Source: Paenibacillus polymyxa
GTDB lineage: Bacteria > Bacillota > Bacilli > Paenibacillales > Paenibacillaceae
Direction: 5' to 3'
DNA: 64,000 nucleotides
Assembly: GCF_018614975.1 (NCBI RefSeq)
Contig: NZ_JAGGNR010000008.1
Location: forward strand, 1-64,000
Of the stretch, positions 52,169-60,659 are shown piece by piece; positions within the stretch are counted from its first letter, which is position 1; the number at the start of each line of letters is the position of its first letter. A program made the translations under genes and the position numbers. Under the pieces are notes generated by a model. It made no database searches and was not told the DNA's origin. It was given only the letters and a program-made list of their open reading frames with translations.

Positions 52169-52888
52169 TCACCTGCCTTTTGTGGGAATAACAACAGAGT
52201 AACGGAATAAGGGCCTCCATTCATAGGTCATCGTATCATGATTTAACCGTTGTTTGAGTTCCTTCCAATCCTTCCCTGTAAAACCTTTGGCTACGGAAAG
52301 AGGCCCATCATGACGAATGTACCGATTGCGCGAGATCATCCGTGTAGTAATCCAGACCGCCTTATAGGATACGGGGTGGCGGTGAATATCATTAATGACG
52401 ACACCGTGTCTGGATGCTCGCAACATATGAGAAACCATATCAACCAGTTGATCTCCGTCAAAATGATGCACAAACTGGGAACCTGTCACGATATCGGCTG
52501 AAGCATCCGGCAGTTGTGTAAGATCAGCACGTTGTACCCGGACTCGGGGTTCGTCACGGAATAGTTGTCTCGCTTCCTCACACGCTTCTTCCGTCAGATC
52601 AACCAGCGTAATTTCCAGCTGAACACCCTGACGATCCGCCCATTGCAGTAGTTTTTGGTTCACATCTCCTGAACCTGCCCCCACATCCAGCAGAGTCAGC
52701 TTATCCGGCCTGCCGACAGAGTTCCACAACTTCTCTACACCAGCCAGCGTTGGGCCGGGTGCTGCAAATATTTTGTTAAGACGTCTCAGATGTCTAAGCG
52801 CTTCACGCAACTCCTCCCCTCCCAGAGAGAAGTCATCCATCAACTCATCTTCCTTGGCCCGAGTGGACAATGTTCTAAAAAAGGACAT
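52169..52888 (-). CDS. class I SAM-dependent methyltransferase of the PKS operon
   Basis: A 239-residue methyltransferase with motif I LTLLDVGAGSGDVNQKLL, the acidic ITLVDLTEEACEEAR and the SADIVTGSQFVHHF region. It overlaps the PKS gene by 14 bp and is followed at once by the FAD enzyme. Tailoring of the type III polyketide product is the natural role. It differs from the isoprenylcysteine-methyltransferase-like BpsB of B. subtilis. GGAGGAG precedes the ATG. Confidence 0.82.
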   Translation of the reverse strand: MSFFRTLSTRAKEDELMDDFSLGGEELREALRHLRRLNKIFAAPGPTLAGVEKLWNSVGRPDKLTLLDVGAGSGDVNQKLLQWADRQGVQLEITLVDLTEEACEEARQLFRDEPRVRVQRADLTQLPDASADIVTGSQFVHHFDGDQLVDMVSHMLRASRHGVVINDIHRHPVSYKAVWITTRMISRNRYIRHDGPLSVAKGFTGKDWKELKQRLNHDTMTYEWRPLFRYSVVIPTKGR

Positions 52889-54032
52889 GATCGTGCTCCT
52901 CCATCACTGAAGTTAATGAGGGTACATAAGTGAATTTCATCAGCTCTGCGGTGAGTCCCGGTCCAAATGCCATGGCTACACCATCTGTGGAGGATTGACC
53001 CTGTGTCTTCATGTCCTCACGCATCGCATTCAGTACAAACAGAATGGTATTGGAAGATAAGTTACCATACGTTCTGAGGACATCCCTGCTATACTTCGTT
53101 TGCTCGTCTCTCAGCTTCATTACATTCTGCACAGAATCCACAATCCCACGTCCTCCCGGATGAATGGCCCACAGCTCAGGAAACTGTTCACTTTGCAATA
53201 AGAGACGCAATTCCTCTTCCAGATGAACACCCAGCAGCTTCGGAATACGAGGGGATAGATACAGGTCATACCCCAGATTCCCCACCTCCCAGGTCATATC
53301 TTCAGTCGAATCCGGAAGAAGTACAGAATAACCCGTTCCCAGACTCAGAACATTCTTGTGTTGAGGTTCTGGTGTGCCCACTACACAAGAAGAAGCAGCG
53401 TCTCCGAAGAATGAAGCCGCAAACAGCGCTTCCCGATCTTGTACGGGCTGAAAATGAATGGTACACAACTCTACACAGACAACAAGTACCTGTGATCCCG
53501 GAGCACCCTGCACGACATCTCGTGCCATCTGAATGGCTTTCAACCCTGCAGCACAGCCCTGAAAGATCAGTGGCAGTCGATTAACTCGTGCAGACAGACC
53601 CAAGTGACGGACGAGCATAACATCAAGACCTGGCAGATATTGACCGGTACAGCTGACGGTGATGATATGCGTGATGCTCTTGGGAGATACGCCTGAATCC
53701 TTCAGGGCTTTCTCTGCTGCCTCAATCCCGAGTGGAAGCGCCTCTCGCTTGTATGTATTCATTCGTTCTTCGGTTGTCGGGACGTCTGATCGCTCACCAG
53801 AGGGCAGATATCGGCATTCTTCCAGTGAACCCAGATAGCTCGGTTCCACGGTATATCGTGTTTCAACACCACAGGACTTGAATATTCGTCTGGCAAACCG
53901 GGCCAAATCTGGCCGATCCTGAAGAGAAGAAGCGATTAGTTCTGCAATATCTGACTGTGCTACGGGGTGAGCAGGTAGAGCCGTTCCCATGCCAAGAATC
54001 GCGATATCGGATGGACTGTTATATGGGTTCAT
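52875..54032 (-). CDS. type III polyketide synthase (chalcone/stilbene synthase family)
   Basis: A 385-residue thiolase-fold synthase. The catalytic triad can be read: Cys in IFQGCAAGLKAIQMA, His in WAIHPGGRGIVDSV and Asn in YGNLSSNTILFVLN. GMGTALPAHPVAQSD begins the protein and AFGPGLTAELM ends the fold. The bacterial members nearest this pattern (BpsA-like) make alkylpyrones or alkylresorcinols from fatty acyl-CoA and malonyl-CoA. The ATG at 54032 follows GGAGGT. First gene of a three-gene operon. Confidence 0.9.
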   Translation of the reverse strand: MNPYNSPSDIAILGMGTALPAHPVAQSDIAELIASSLQDRPDLARFARRIFKSCGVETRYTVEPSYLGSLEECRYLPSGERSDVPTTEERMNTYKREALPLGIEAAEKALKDSGVSPKSITHIITVSCTGQYLPGLDVMLVRHLGLSARVNRLPLIFQGCAAGLKAIQMARDVVQGAPGSQVLVVCVELCTIHFQPVQDREALFAASFFGDAASSCVVGTPEPQHKNVLSLGTGYSVLLPDSTEDMTWEVGNLGYDLYLSPRIPKLLGVHLEEELRLLLQSEQFPELWAIHPGGRGIVDSVQNVMKLRDEQTKYSRDVLRTYGNLSSNTILFVLNAMREDMKTQGQSSTDGVAMAFGPGLTAELMKFTYVPSLTSVMEEHDHVLF

Positions 54033-54195
54033 AATAAACCTCCTGGTATTAGTCATTATTTCCTCTAATTTAACAACTCTTACCCTTAACGATATCGTTA
54101 TAATCTCAAGAAGGCTCCTAATCTAGTTTATTAACACATCCGCAAGATCAGAAGCTTGGTTTCACCAAGCGATTGAAGCCATCACACCAATGAAC

Positions 54196-54222
54196 CAAAA
54201 AAAGCCGCCATTAGGCGACTTT
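54196..54222 (-). terminator. terminator of the esterase gene, recurrent type
   Basis: A7 tract, then AAAGCCGCC and GGCGACTTT around ATTA, with the recurring U-G wobble on the minus strand. Confidence 0.85.
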
Positions 54223-54290
54223 AAGATAACTTTTTTAAACAACTTGCTCAAATGATATCAAACCACTTCTCAACATCTTTTTGATGTACG

Positions 54291-55175
54291 TTATTTGGAA
54301 AACGCTTCTCTAATCTTGTCACTCATCCGGTACCAGGCATCCTCAGCCATCTGGAGATCGCCAAAATGCGTAAATCCATGAGCTGCCCCCTCATACTCCT
54401 TAAACGTCACTTTCACACCGCTTGCTTCCAGCCTTGCTGCATATGTTCTTGCTTCTTGGGCCAGTGAATCTTTCTCTGCGGTAATAATCAATGCTTCCGG
54501 AAGTCCCTCTACTGATGTTGCGAGCATAGGTGAAGCCAACGGGTCTTGCGCATCTTCTGGCGTTTCAAGGTACATGGCATTGAAGGTTCTCGCGATATCG
54601 GCTGGAATGGCTTCTTCATAACTCGGTTTCTCAGCCGGATCTGTAGCCACGTCCAATACGGCATAATCGATAACCTGAAGTACAATAGGCAGCTCGCTTC
54701 CACGTTGCTGGTTTAACAAACATACTGCTGCAGCAAGATTACCACCAGCACTATGCCCCCCAATAGCGAATAGAGACGGGTTAACCGAGAAAGATTGCGG
54801 ATTGGTGTGGACCCACTGTACAACGTCGTAACATTCATGGACCGCTGTTGGGAACTTGTGCTCTGGTGCAAGACTGTAATCGATATTAACGACCACACAA
54901 TCAGATCGATCAGCGATCAGGCGACACCATGGATCATCCATCTCTGCTTGTCCCAAGATGAAACCACCCCCGTGCATATTAAAGAAGACCGGCAGAGGAG
55001 CGGAATGGTCCCTATCCGGTGTATACACAAGTACACGTGTATCACCTTTAGTCGTAGGAATCATGACTTCTTTTACTGTGACAGCATACGTGGAACTGGG
55101 TTGAAGAGCTGCACCTGTACCGACGACATTTTGACGCATTTGTTGTACCATTGCCAGTTGTTGTTGTTGATCCAT
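54291..55175 (-). CDS. alpha/beta hydrolase, hormone-sensitive-lipase family esterase
   Basis: A 294-residue esterase: oxyanion motif HGGGFILG in VFFNMHGGGFILGQAEMDD, nucleophile in AIGGHSAGGNLAAAVCL, the Asp in ALIITAEKDSLAQEA and the His in YEGAAHGFTHFG. It hydrolyses short acyl esters in the cytoplasm. The ATG at 55175 has AAAGGAG eight bases upstream. Confidence 0.88.
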   Translation of the reverse strand: MDQQQQLAMVQQMRQNVVGTGAALQPSSTYAVTVKEVMIPTTKGDTRVLVYTPDRDHSAPLPVFFNMHGGGFILGQAEMDDPWCRLIADRSDCVVVNIDYSLAPEHKFPTAVHECYDVVQWVHTNPQSFSVNPSLFAIGGHSAGGNLAAAVCLLNQQRGSELPIVLQVIDYAVLDVATDPAEKPSYEEAIPADIARTFNAMYLETPEDAQDPLASPMLATSVEGLPEALIITAEKDSLAQEARTYAARLEASGVKVTFKEYEGAAHGFTHFGDLQMAEDAWYRMSDKIREAFSK

Positions 55176-55334
55176 ATTTATCACTCCTTTAATGGATTGC
55201 CATTACTCCTCCGTTGTCCCTTTAAGTATAGATGACACTCGTCTATTCCGTCATGTACAATTCATTCGATATGTATTGATCAACATGCTCAAACGTGGAC
55301 CAAAATCACCTTCCCCTGCTCTTGATCTTCAATG

Positions 55335-56027
55335 TTAACATTCAGTGCCAGGAGATCGGTTTGGATCCGTACTTGTTTCCTTTTTTTTGTGGAACATCAT
55401 CCAGACCCCCATCAAACAAAATAAAACGCTGCACCCCATGCCAAACAAGCTACTGGTTTTTAATGCAAGAGGTGAGCCTTGCATGGTAAGTAATGTCGCT
55501 TGGGTCACCACGATGGATACCATCGCATCGGTGAAGTTAATCATTTTCAATGTAGATATGATCGGGTTATGGAGATGACGGTTCGCCCAGGTACCATACA
55601 CGGCAAAAACCAGCTTCGTAAAAGCGACTGTAGATACAATATACACGATGTTACCCTCATATATGAAGGCATCGCCGATTAGATACATTCGCAGGCAGAC
55701 CATCGAATAGGACGCGCCCAGTAAACACAGGAACAGACCACCGCGCTTATATACCGTAAGCTCTAATCTATATCTTTCTTCGGGAGAGTCCATCCTCTTG
55801 GTAGCTGTATATTTATGGAGCACTTGGCCTTTCGCCACACACAAAATCAGATAATATACAGCATTCGTAATGAACCATCCCGAAAGCAGATATATGCCCA
55901 GGATTAACTTGCCTATCCCTGTTACAGCATTGATAACAAGGGAAGCCACATTAAACAAGGCCGTTCGATCTTGTTTATTTCCAAGGTAATGGAACCAAAT
56001 GGACTTCAAATATGTCTTCATTTTCAT
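55335..56027 (-). CDS. unrecognised membrane protein, possibly CDF-related
   Basis: A 230-residue protein with about six hydrophobic helices. The first pair, ALFNVASLVINAVTGIGKLILGIYLLSGWFITNA, recalls the N-terminal helices of cation diffusion facilitators, but the metal-binding HD and DD pairs of that family are not evident. The tail is basic and short (FHKKKETSTD). No confident family. Monocistronic between an esterase and a YjbR gene on the same strand. Confidence 0.55.
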   Translation of the reverse strand: MKMKTYLKSIWFHYLGNKQDRTALFNVASLVINAVTGIGKLILGIYLLSGWFITNAVYYLILCVAKGQVLHKYTATKRMDSPEERYRLELTVYKRGGLFLCLLGASYSMVCLRMYLIGDAFIYEGNIVYIVSTVAFTKLVFAVYGTWANRHLHNPIISTLKMINFTDAMVSIVVTQATLLTMQGSPLALKTSSLFGMGCSVLFCLMGVWMMFHKKKETSTDPNRSPGTEC

Positions 56028-56089
56028 AGGATATTCATTCTGTTAGAGAAGCAGACCATTAGCCCTTTACCTACCTCATATATTTCTTC

Positions 56090-56449
56090 TTATCTCTTAC
56101 CGGTCAGAGAATCCCGAATCCTTTTCGGAAGAGATTGGACAACCATATCATATGAGTGATCGATCATGACGTAGATATCCTCATCTGACAATGAACCATC
56201 CAGCATAATGGTATTCCAGTGTTTTTTGTTCATATGATATCCCGGTTGAACCGCTTCATGCTGCTCTCTCAGGTTCTCTGCAATAATGGGATCACATTTT
56301 AAGTTTAAGCGACAGTTCTTTTCTTTGTTTTCAAAAATAAGCGCGAACATTTTACCAGCAACCTTAATCGCGACTGGATCAGGCCCAAATGGATAATCCT
56401 TGGTCGAACCTTTCTTCTTCAAACTGTATTTAATCATCGTATCCTTCAA
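56090..56449 (-). CDS. MmcQ/YjbR family protein
   Basis: A 119-residue protein with the family pattern GSTKDYPFGPDPVAIKVAGKMFALIFE, then LNLKCDPIIAENLREQHEAVQPGYHMNKKHWNTIMLDGSLSDEDIYVMIDHSYDMVVQSL. The fold is cyaY/MotCF-like; some members bind DNA, but the function is not established. The start is a TTG at 56449 with GGGAGG seven bases upstream. Confidence 0.85.
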   Translation of the reverse strand: MKDTMIKYSLKKKGSTKDYPFGPDPVAIKVAGKMFALIFENKEKNCRLNLKCDPIIAENLREQHEAVQPGYHMNKKHWNTIMLDGSLSDEDIYVMIDHSYDMVVQSLPKRIRDSLTGKR

Positions 56450-56539
56450 GTTAGTACCTCCCTTTCACCAGTGGACGATATAATGATACCGAATGTAAGT
56501 TCGTATGTAAATAAGCTTGTTGCACATAAAAGCACATAA

Positions 56540-56574
56540 TAAAACCTCCTCCAAATGAATGGAGAAGGTTTTAT
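56540..56574 (-). terminator. terminator of the DEAD-box helicase gene
   Basis: TAAAACCTCCTCC and GGAGAAGGTTTTA form a 13-position stem with one mismatch, 18 bp after the helicase stop. Confidence 0.75.
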
Positions 56575-56591
56575 CTGGATTTATTTAACTC

Positions 56592-57998
56592 TTAATTGGC
56601 TCTATCATTCCTAGTTTTGCTGCTGCGGCTGAATGAGCCATGGTTTGATTTACTGCTACTGCTGTTTGATCTACTGCTATTGGGTCTACCGTCGTTTGAA
56701 CGACTACTGTTTGATTTACCACTCTTGGCAAACCATTCGGATTTGGGCTTGCGTGCCGGGTTAGCTTTGGACTTCGCCGGTTTGCCTGCAGCCGATTTGT
56801 TGAACGAAGGTTTACTGCCTGGTGCTTTGCTGGTTTTATCAAACACAGGTACACCTGTCATTGGATACGGATGACCTTTCACTTCAGGAATCGTCTTTTT
56901 GATTACTTTCTCAATATCCTTCAGGAATGGAAGTTCATCTTTCTCACAGAACGAAATTGCCATCCCGCTTTTGCCTGCTCGACCTGTACGTCCAATACGG
57001 TGAACATACGTTTCCGGGATATTAGGCAGGTTAAAGTTAATGACATGTGACAGTTCCTCCACGTCAATTCCTCTTGCAGCGATATCCGTCGCAACCAATA
57101 CACGTGTTGCACCACTCTTGAAGTTGTTCAGCGCCCGTTGTCTCTCGTTCTGAGACTTGTTGCCATGAATAGCCTGTGCCGTAACATTCGCTTTGGCCAA
57201 ATCACGTGTAACCCGGTCAGCGCCGCGCTTCGTGCGTGTGAACACCAATGCCGTGACGATGGATTTATCCTCCAAAATTTGGTTCAACATCTGCTGCTTC
57301 TTGCCATTCTCCAGCAAATATATAGATTGCTCAATGCGGTCTACTGTCGAAGATACCGGTGTGATTTCTACTTTGACTGGATCAACCAGCAGGGTTTTAA
57401 CCATTTTGGTGATTTCAGGAGGCATCGTAGCTGAGAAAAACAGCGTTTGTTTTTTATTAGGCATCTTGGCAATGATTCTTTTCACATCATGAATGAAGCC
57501 CATGTCCAACATCCGGTCTGCTTCATCCAGAACGAGAATCTCAACCATCTTCAGATCAATACGCTTCTGGTTAATCAGATCGTTCAATCTGCCAGGTGTT
57601 GCGATAATAATATCTGCACCTTGATTCAGCGCACGCTCTTGTACTTTTTGCGAAACGCCGCCAACGATTGCCGTACAACGAATGTCCGTATACCGGCTAT
57701 ATACCTTGATGTTATCCGCGATCTGAATAGCGAGTTCTCGTGTTGGTGTCAAAATTAATGAGCGAATATGTCGTGCGGACTTTGATCCTTGTCCTTTGGA
57801 TCTCTCGCTTAATAATTGAATGATCGGCACCGAAAATGCTGCCGTCTTGCCTGTTCCTGTCTGTGCACATCCCAGCAGATCTCTGCCAGCTAATACAGCT
57901 GGTATGGCCTGTTCCTGTATAGGGGTAGGATTAGTATAGTTTGCTTTGCTTAACCCTTCCATAATAGAGGGGATAATATTTAAGTCGTTAAATGTCAT
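56592..57998 (-). CDS. DEAD-box ATP-dependent RNA helicase (RhlE/Csh-like)
   Basis: A 468-residue helicase with all motifs: Q motif NYTNPTPIQEQAIP, motif I AQTGTGKT, Ia PTRELA, TPGRL, II DEAD, III SAT, V TDIAARGID and VI HRIGRTGR. The last 90 residues are a basic, Ser/Asn/Arg/Lys-rich disordered tail, typical of helicases acting in cold adaptation, RNA decay or ribosome assembly. The ATG at 57998 follows GGAG; eight earlier in-frame codons lack a ribosome binding site. Confidence 0.93.
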   Translation of the reverse strand: MTFNDLNIIPSIMEGLSKANYTNPTPIQEQAIPAVLAGRDLLGCAQTGTGKTAAFSVPIIQLLSERSKGQGSKSARHIRSLILTPTRELAIQIADNIKVYSRYTDIRCTAIVGGVSQKVQERALNQGADIIIATPGRLNDLINQKRIDLKMVEILVLDEADRMLDMGFIHDVKRIIAKMPNKKQTLFFSATMPPEITKMVKTLLVDPVKVEITPVSSTVDRIEQSIYLLENGKKQQMLNQILEDKSIVTALVFTRTKRGADRVTRDLAKANVTAQAIHGNKSQNERQRALNNFKSGATRVLVATDIAARGIDVEELSHVINFNLPNIPETYVHRIGRTGRAGKSGMAISFCEKDELPFLKDIEKVIKKTIPEVKGHPYPMTGVPVFDKTSKAPGSKPSFNKSAAGKPAKSKANPARKPKSEWFAKSGKSNSSRSNDGRPNSSRSNSSSSKSNHGSFSRSSKTRNDRAN

Positions 57999-58114
57999 GT
58001 TGTCTCCTTCATTTACGCACATCTATCAATAAGACGCATCTTTTATTTCACACGTAACATATAAGGATACCATTAAAAACGCAATCTGTAAATTATCTTT
58101 ATATTTTTATTTTT

Positions 58115-58257
58115 TCAACTGACCAATTTAAGACCGACTGCCGATCCAAGCACCATAGCGATAAACAGAATTCTTAAGGCATTACGAGGTTCTCCATAAA
58201 ACACCATGCCCAGAATTGCACCACTGCAATCACAACCGACATCCACGTTTTATTCAT
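58115..58257 (-). pseudogene. remnant of an SMR-family guanidinium exporter (Gdx/SugE type)
   Basis: AAGGAG precedes an ATG at 58257, which begins NKTWMSVVIAVVQ. After a large internal deletion and a frameshift, the last helix of an SMR transporter follows in another frame: GMVFYGEPRNALRILFIAMV, then LGSAVGLKLVS and a stop at 58115. Compare the GIVFFGEP...LRIFFI...GLKL ending of SugE/Gdx proteins. Roughly 60-70 residues are missing, including the substrate-binding glutamate. It lies directly downstream of a guanidine-I riboswitch, the classic partner of such exporters. Confidence 0.75.
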
Positions 58258-58314
58258 CCCTGTAACACTCCTTCTCTACTACATTTTTTGTACAACCCTA
58301 AGGTTCATTAGCGT

Positions 58315-58460
58315 AAAAACAAAAAAAGCCTGGGAAACAAACTGCATGTAGCAGTTCATCTCCCAGGCTTTTATCCCTCCGTGGCACAACCAACAGGTTG
58401 CGGGTTTTCTCTCGGACCAGACCGACATATACATCGCGGAACCCTAGAAAACCTGTTTTT
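58315..58460 (-). ncRNA. guanidine-I riboswitch (ykkC class) with overlapping terminator
   Basis: Read on the minus strand, the conserved ykkC blocks occur in order: CTAGGGTTCCG, GGTCTGGTCCGAGAG, then GCCACGGAGGGATAAAAGCC and TGGGAGA. The last block pairs with TTTCCCAGGC downstream to build an intrinsic terminator ending in T7 (58321-58375). An inner AACTGC/GCAGTT stem adds to it. Guanidine binding to the aptamer should prevent that terminator. The controlled gene is now a broken SMR exporter. Confidence 0.88.
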
Positions 58461-58528
58461 ATTCTAATGTGTCTCCAATTATACACACTTCCACTATCTT
58501 GGCAACCCCGTAAATGTAATCATGCCAT

Positions 58529-59158
58529 TTATTTGATAATCAAACCCATTAACCCCACAAATGTGGCGGCTTGATGTGGTGAAATCACACAACCGTTGAG
58601 ATCTTCCATGGTCAACACCAAGGAGTCAAATTCGCAATCACTGAGATCCAAATCCTTCATTTTGGTCCCCGTTAAGGAAGCTTGGTCGATGTTACATTGA
58701 CTGAACTCCATTTTTTGCAGTGCCAGATAAGCAAAGTCCGCACCAATCAAGGTACATTCCGAGAAGGAGACCTGTTTCAGATGGGCAAAACGAAAATTGC
58801 TGTAGTCGCCTAGACCATGAAGGAAACTGACATTTTGCAATCGACTATTGGAAAAATCCGTTCCGACAAACTTGCAATTATGCCATTCGATTCGATGCAT
58901 GAAGGCACTTGAGAGATTGACATTGGAGAAGTCGCAGTGTTCAAAGCGAACATCGGTGAATTCAAATTGTTCCAAGGTAGACTCCGAGATCGTCACATGT
59001 CTAAATACAACATTTTCAAAGGAAACCTTACTCGCTTCCTGTTGATCCAATGTAATGTTCTCGATCAGTTTGTGTTTGTACTCCACTTTGGATTCGAGGA
59101 ATGTAATCGTTTCCGGTTCGAGCAACTGCTCCTGAATCTTGGGTTTGTCCATTTTCAT
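58529..59158 (-). CDS. pentapeptide repeat protein
   Basis: A 209-residue protein built almost entirely of pentapeptide repeats of the A(D/N)LXX type (EFTDVRFEHCDFSNVNLSSA, CKFVGTDFSNSRLQNVSF, CTLIGADFAYLAL, CNIDQASLTGTKMKDLDLSDCEF), which fold into a right-handed quadrilateral beta-helix. Some relatives (Qnr, McbG, MfpA) mimic DNA and protect gyrase; whether this one does is unknown. GGGGAA precedes the ATG. The start overlaps the stop of a decayed methyltransferase gene as ATGA, so the two were once an operon. Confidence 0.85.
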   Translation of the reverse strand: MKMDKPKIQEQLLEPETITFLESKVEYKHKLIENITLDQQEASKVSFENVVFRHVTISESTLEQFEFTDVRFEHCDFSNVNLSSAFMHRIEWHNCKFVGTDFSNSRLQNVSFLHGLGDYSNFRFAHLKQVSFSECTLIGADFAYLALQKMEFSQCNIDQASLTGTKMKDLDLSDCEFDSLVLTMEDLNGCVISPHQAATFVGLMGLIIK

Positions 59159-59531
59159 ATCGTATTCCCCGATTCCTTAATTGCTACGACTCACAGTCGG
59201 CTTCTGTCCAGATACCATTGTCCATCCCGCATCAGTGGTACTGTATTGATTGTACTACAGCTGGAGCATCCTTTATCCAATGCAGAACGGCATGAGAGAA
59301 GACCGCATCAAACGATTCTTCTGTCCGATAATGACAAGCATTTGCTACTTGAATATTCATATCAGGGTATTTCTGTTTAGCTTGCCTAATCGTCTCTTCT
59401 GAAAAATCTATACCTGTTGGCAGCGCTCCTGCGGCTGCGATTTTCGCTGTCAGATCCCCATTGCCGCAACCGACATCAAGGATTCGTTCTCCATGGGACG
59501 GCTGGAGCAAGGATAATTGCATTTTGTTCAA
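59155..59531 (-). pseudogene. broken SAM methyltransferase (trans-aconitate methyltransferase-like)
   Basis: The front part reads LSLLQPSHGERILDVGCGNGDLTAKIAAAGALPTGIDFSEETIRQAKQKYPD up to ESFDAVFSHAVLHWIKDAPAVVQSI and then leaves the family pattern and stops at 59232. The expected N-terminal 20 residues and the middle of the protein are absent. After the stop, RDGQWYLDRSRL-stop-VVAIKESGNTI matches the usual C-terminal end of such enzymes and finishes at 59155. So an internal deletion and a nonsense change have inactivated it. The SAM motif DVGCGNGD is intact. Confidence 0.7.
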
Positions 59532-59573
59532 TTAATTCAAATGAGCAGTTCACTTCTATTGTTAAAAGTAAAG

Positions 59574-60659
59574 TTAAACCAATGCTTCGACGCGCACCGG
59601 AAGCTGAATCTCTTCATGCAATAATTGAGCGATGTCACGAGTCAGTGCATCCACATTCTCCTGCTGCGTTGCCCAGCTGGTGCAGAACCGCACCGCACTG
59701 TGTGTATCGTCAACCTTCTCCCAGAAGGTGAACGTATAACCGCTGCGTAATTTCTCAAGCAAACGATCAGGCAGAATCGGAAACTGCTGGTTGGTTGGTG
59801 AATCGTACAGGAAGCGAACTCCTTGCTGTTCGAGTGAATCATGAATTCTCAAGGCCATATCTACGGCATGGCGAGAAATATCGAGGTACAGACCATCTTC
59901 GAACAACGTTTCGAATTGGATACCCAGCAATCTGCCTTTGGCAAGCAGGCCACCTTTTTGTTTGATCATATAACGAAAATCCGGTTTCAGTGCATCATTC
60001 AGGATAACGACCGCTTCTCCCATCAATGCACCAATCTTGGTTCCCCCGATGTAAAATACATCGCACAAGCGCGCAAGGTCAGCAAATGTCATATCGCAAT
60101 CGCGTGAAGCGAGTGCATATCCAAGACGTGCTCCATCCACGAAAAATGGAAGACCACATGCTCTGCTCACTGTATGTAATGCTAATGCTTGCAGTTCTGC
60201 CTTGCTGTACATCGTTCCGTTCTCCGTTGGCTGAGATATGTAGACCATGCCTGGCTGTACACAATGTTCCGGTGACGATACATTCATGTGCGCATCATAG
60301 ACTGCCTTAACCTGTTCAGGCGTGATCTTTCCGTCCTCGCTTGGAACTGTGAGTACCTTATGTCCTGTAGCTTCAATAGCTCCTGTCTCATGAACGGCAA
60401 TGTGTCCCGAGGTCGCAGCAATCACACCTTGATATGGACGCAAAATAGAGGCAATCACCGTTGTATTTGTCTGTGTACCGCCAACCAAGAAATGAACATC
60501 AGCCTGCTCGTTGTCACAAGCCTGACGAATAAGCATTCTCGCCCGTTCGCAATGCTCATCCGTGCCATACCCGCTCGTCTGTTCCATATTGGTTTCCATC
60601 AGTCTTTGTAAAATGCGTTCATGCGCACCCTCGTTATAGTCACATTCAAATCGTATCAT
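59574..60659 (-). CDS. threonine aldolase / beta-eliminating lyase family protein
   Basis: A 361-residue PLP enzyme of fold type I: FECDYNEGAHERILQRLMETN, HFLVGGTQTNTTVIASIL, VHETGAIEATGHKV, PFFVDGARLGYALAS and the PLP lysine in DVFYIGGTKIGALMGEAVV. Low-specificity L-threonine aldolases split threonine or allo-threonine to glycine and acetaldehyde. The start overlaps the stop of the marR gene as ATGA, so the two are co-transcribed and the enzyme is likely under that regulator. Confidence 0.85.
   Translation of the reverse strand: MIRFECDYNEGAHERILQRLMETNMEQTSGYGTDEHCERARMLIRQACDNEQADVHFLVGGTQTNTTVIASILRPYQGVIAATSGHIAVHETGAIEATGHKVLTVPSEDGKITPEQVKAVYDAHMNVSSPEHCVQPGMVYISQPTENGTMYSKAELQALALHTVSRACGLPFFVDGARLGYALASRDCDMTFADLARLCDVFYIGGTKIGALMGEAVVILNDALKPDFRYMIKQKGGLLAKGRLLGIQFETLFEDGLYLDISRHAVDMALRIHDSLEQQGVRFLYDSPTNQQFPILPDRLLEKLRSGYTFTFWEKVDDTHSAVRFCTSWATQQENVDALTRDIAQLLHEEIQLPVRVEALV

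Noticed and set aside
58298..58486. 62-codon minus-strand open frame
   Set aside because: It coincides with the guanidine-I riboswitch and its terminator; the RNA structure explains the sequence.
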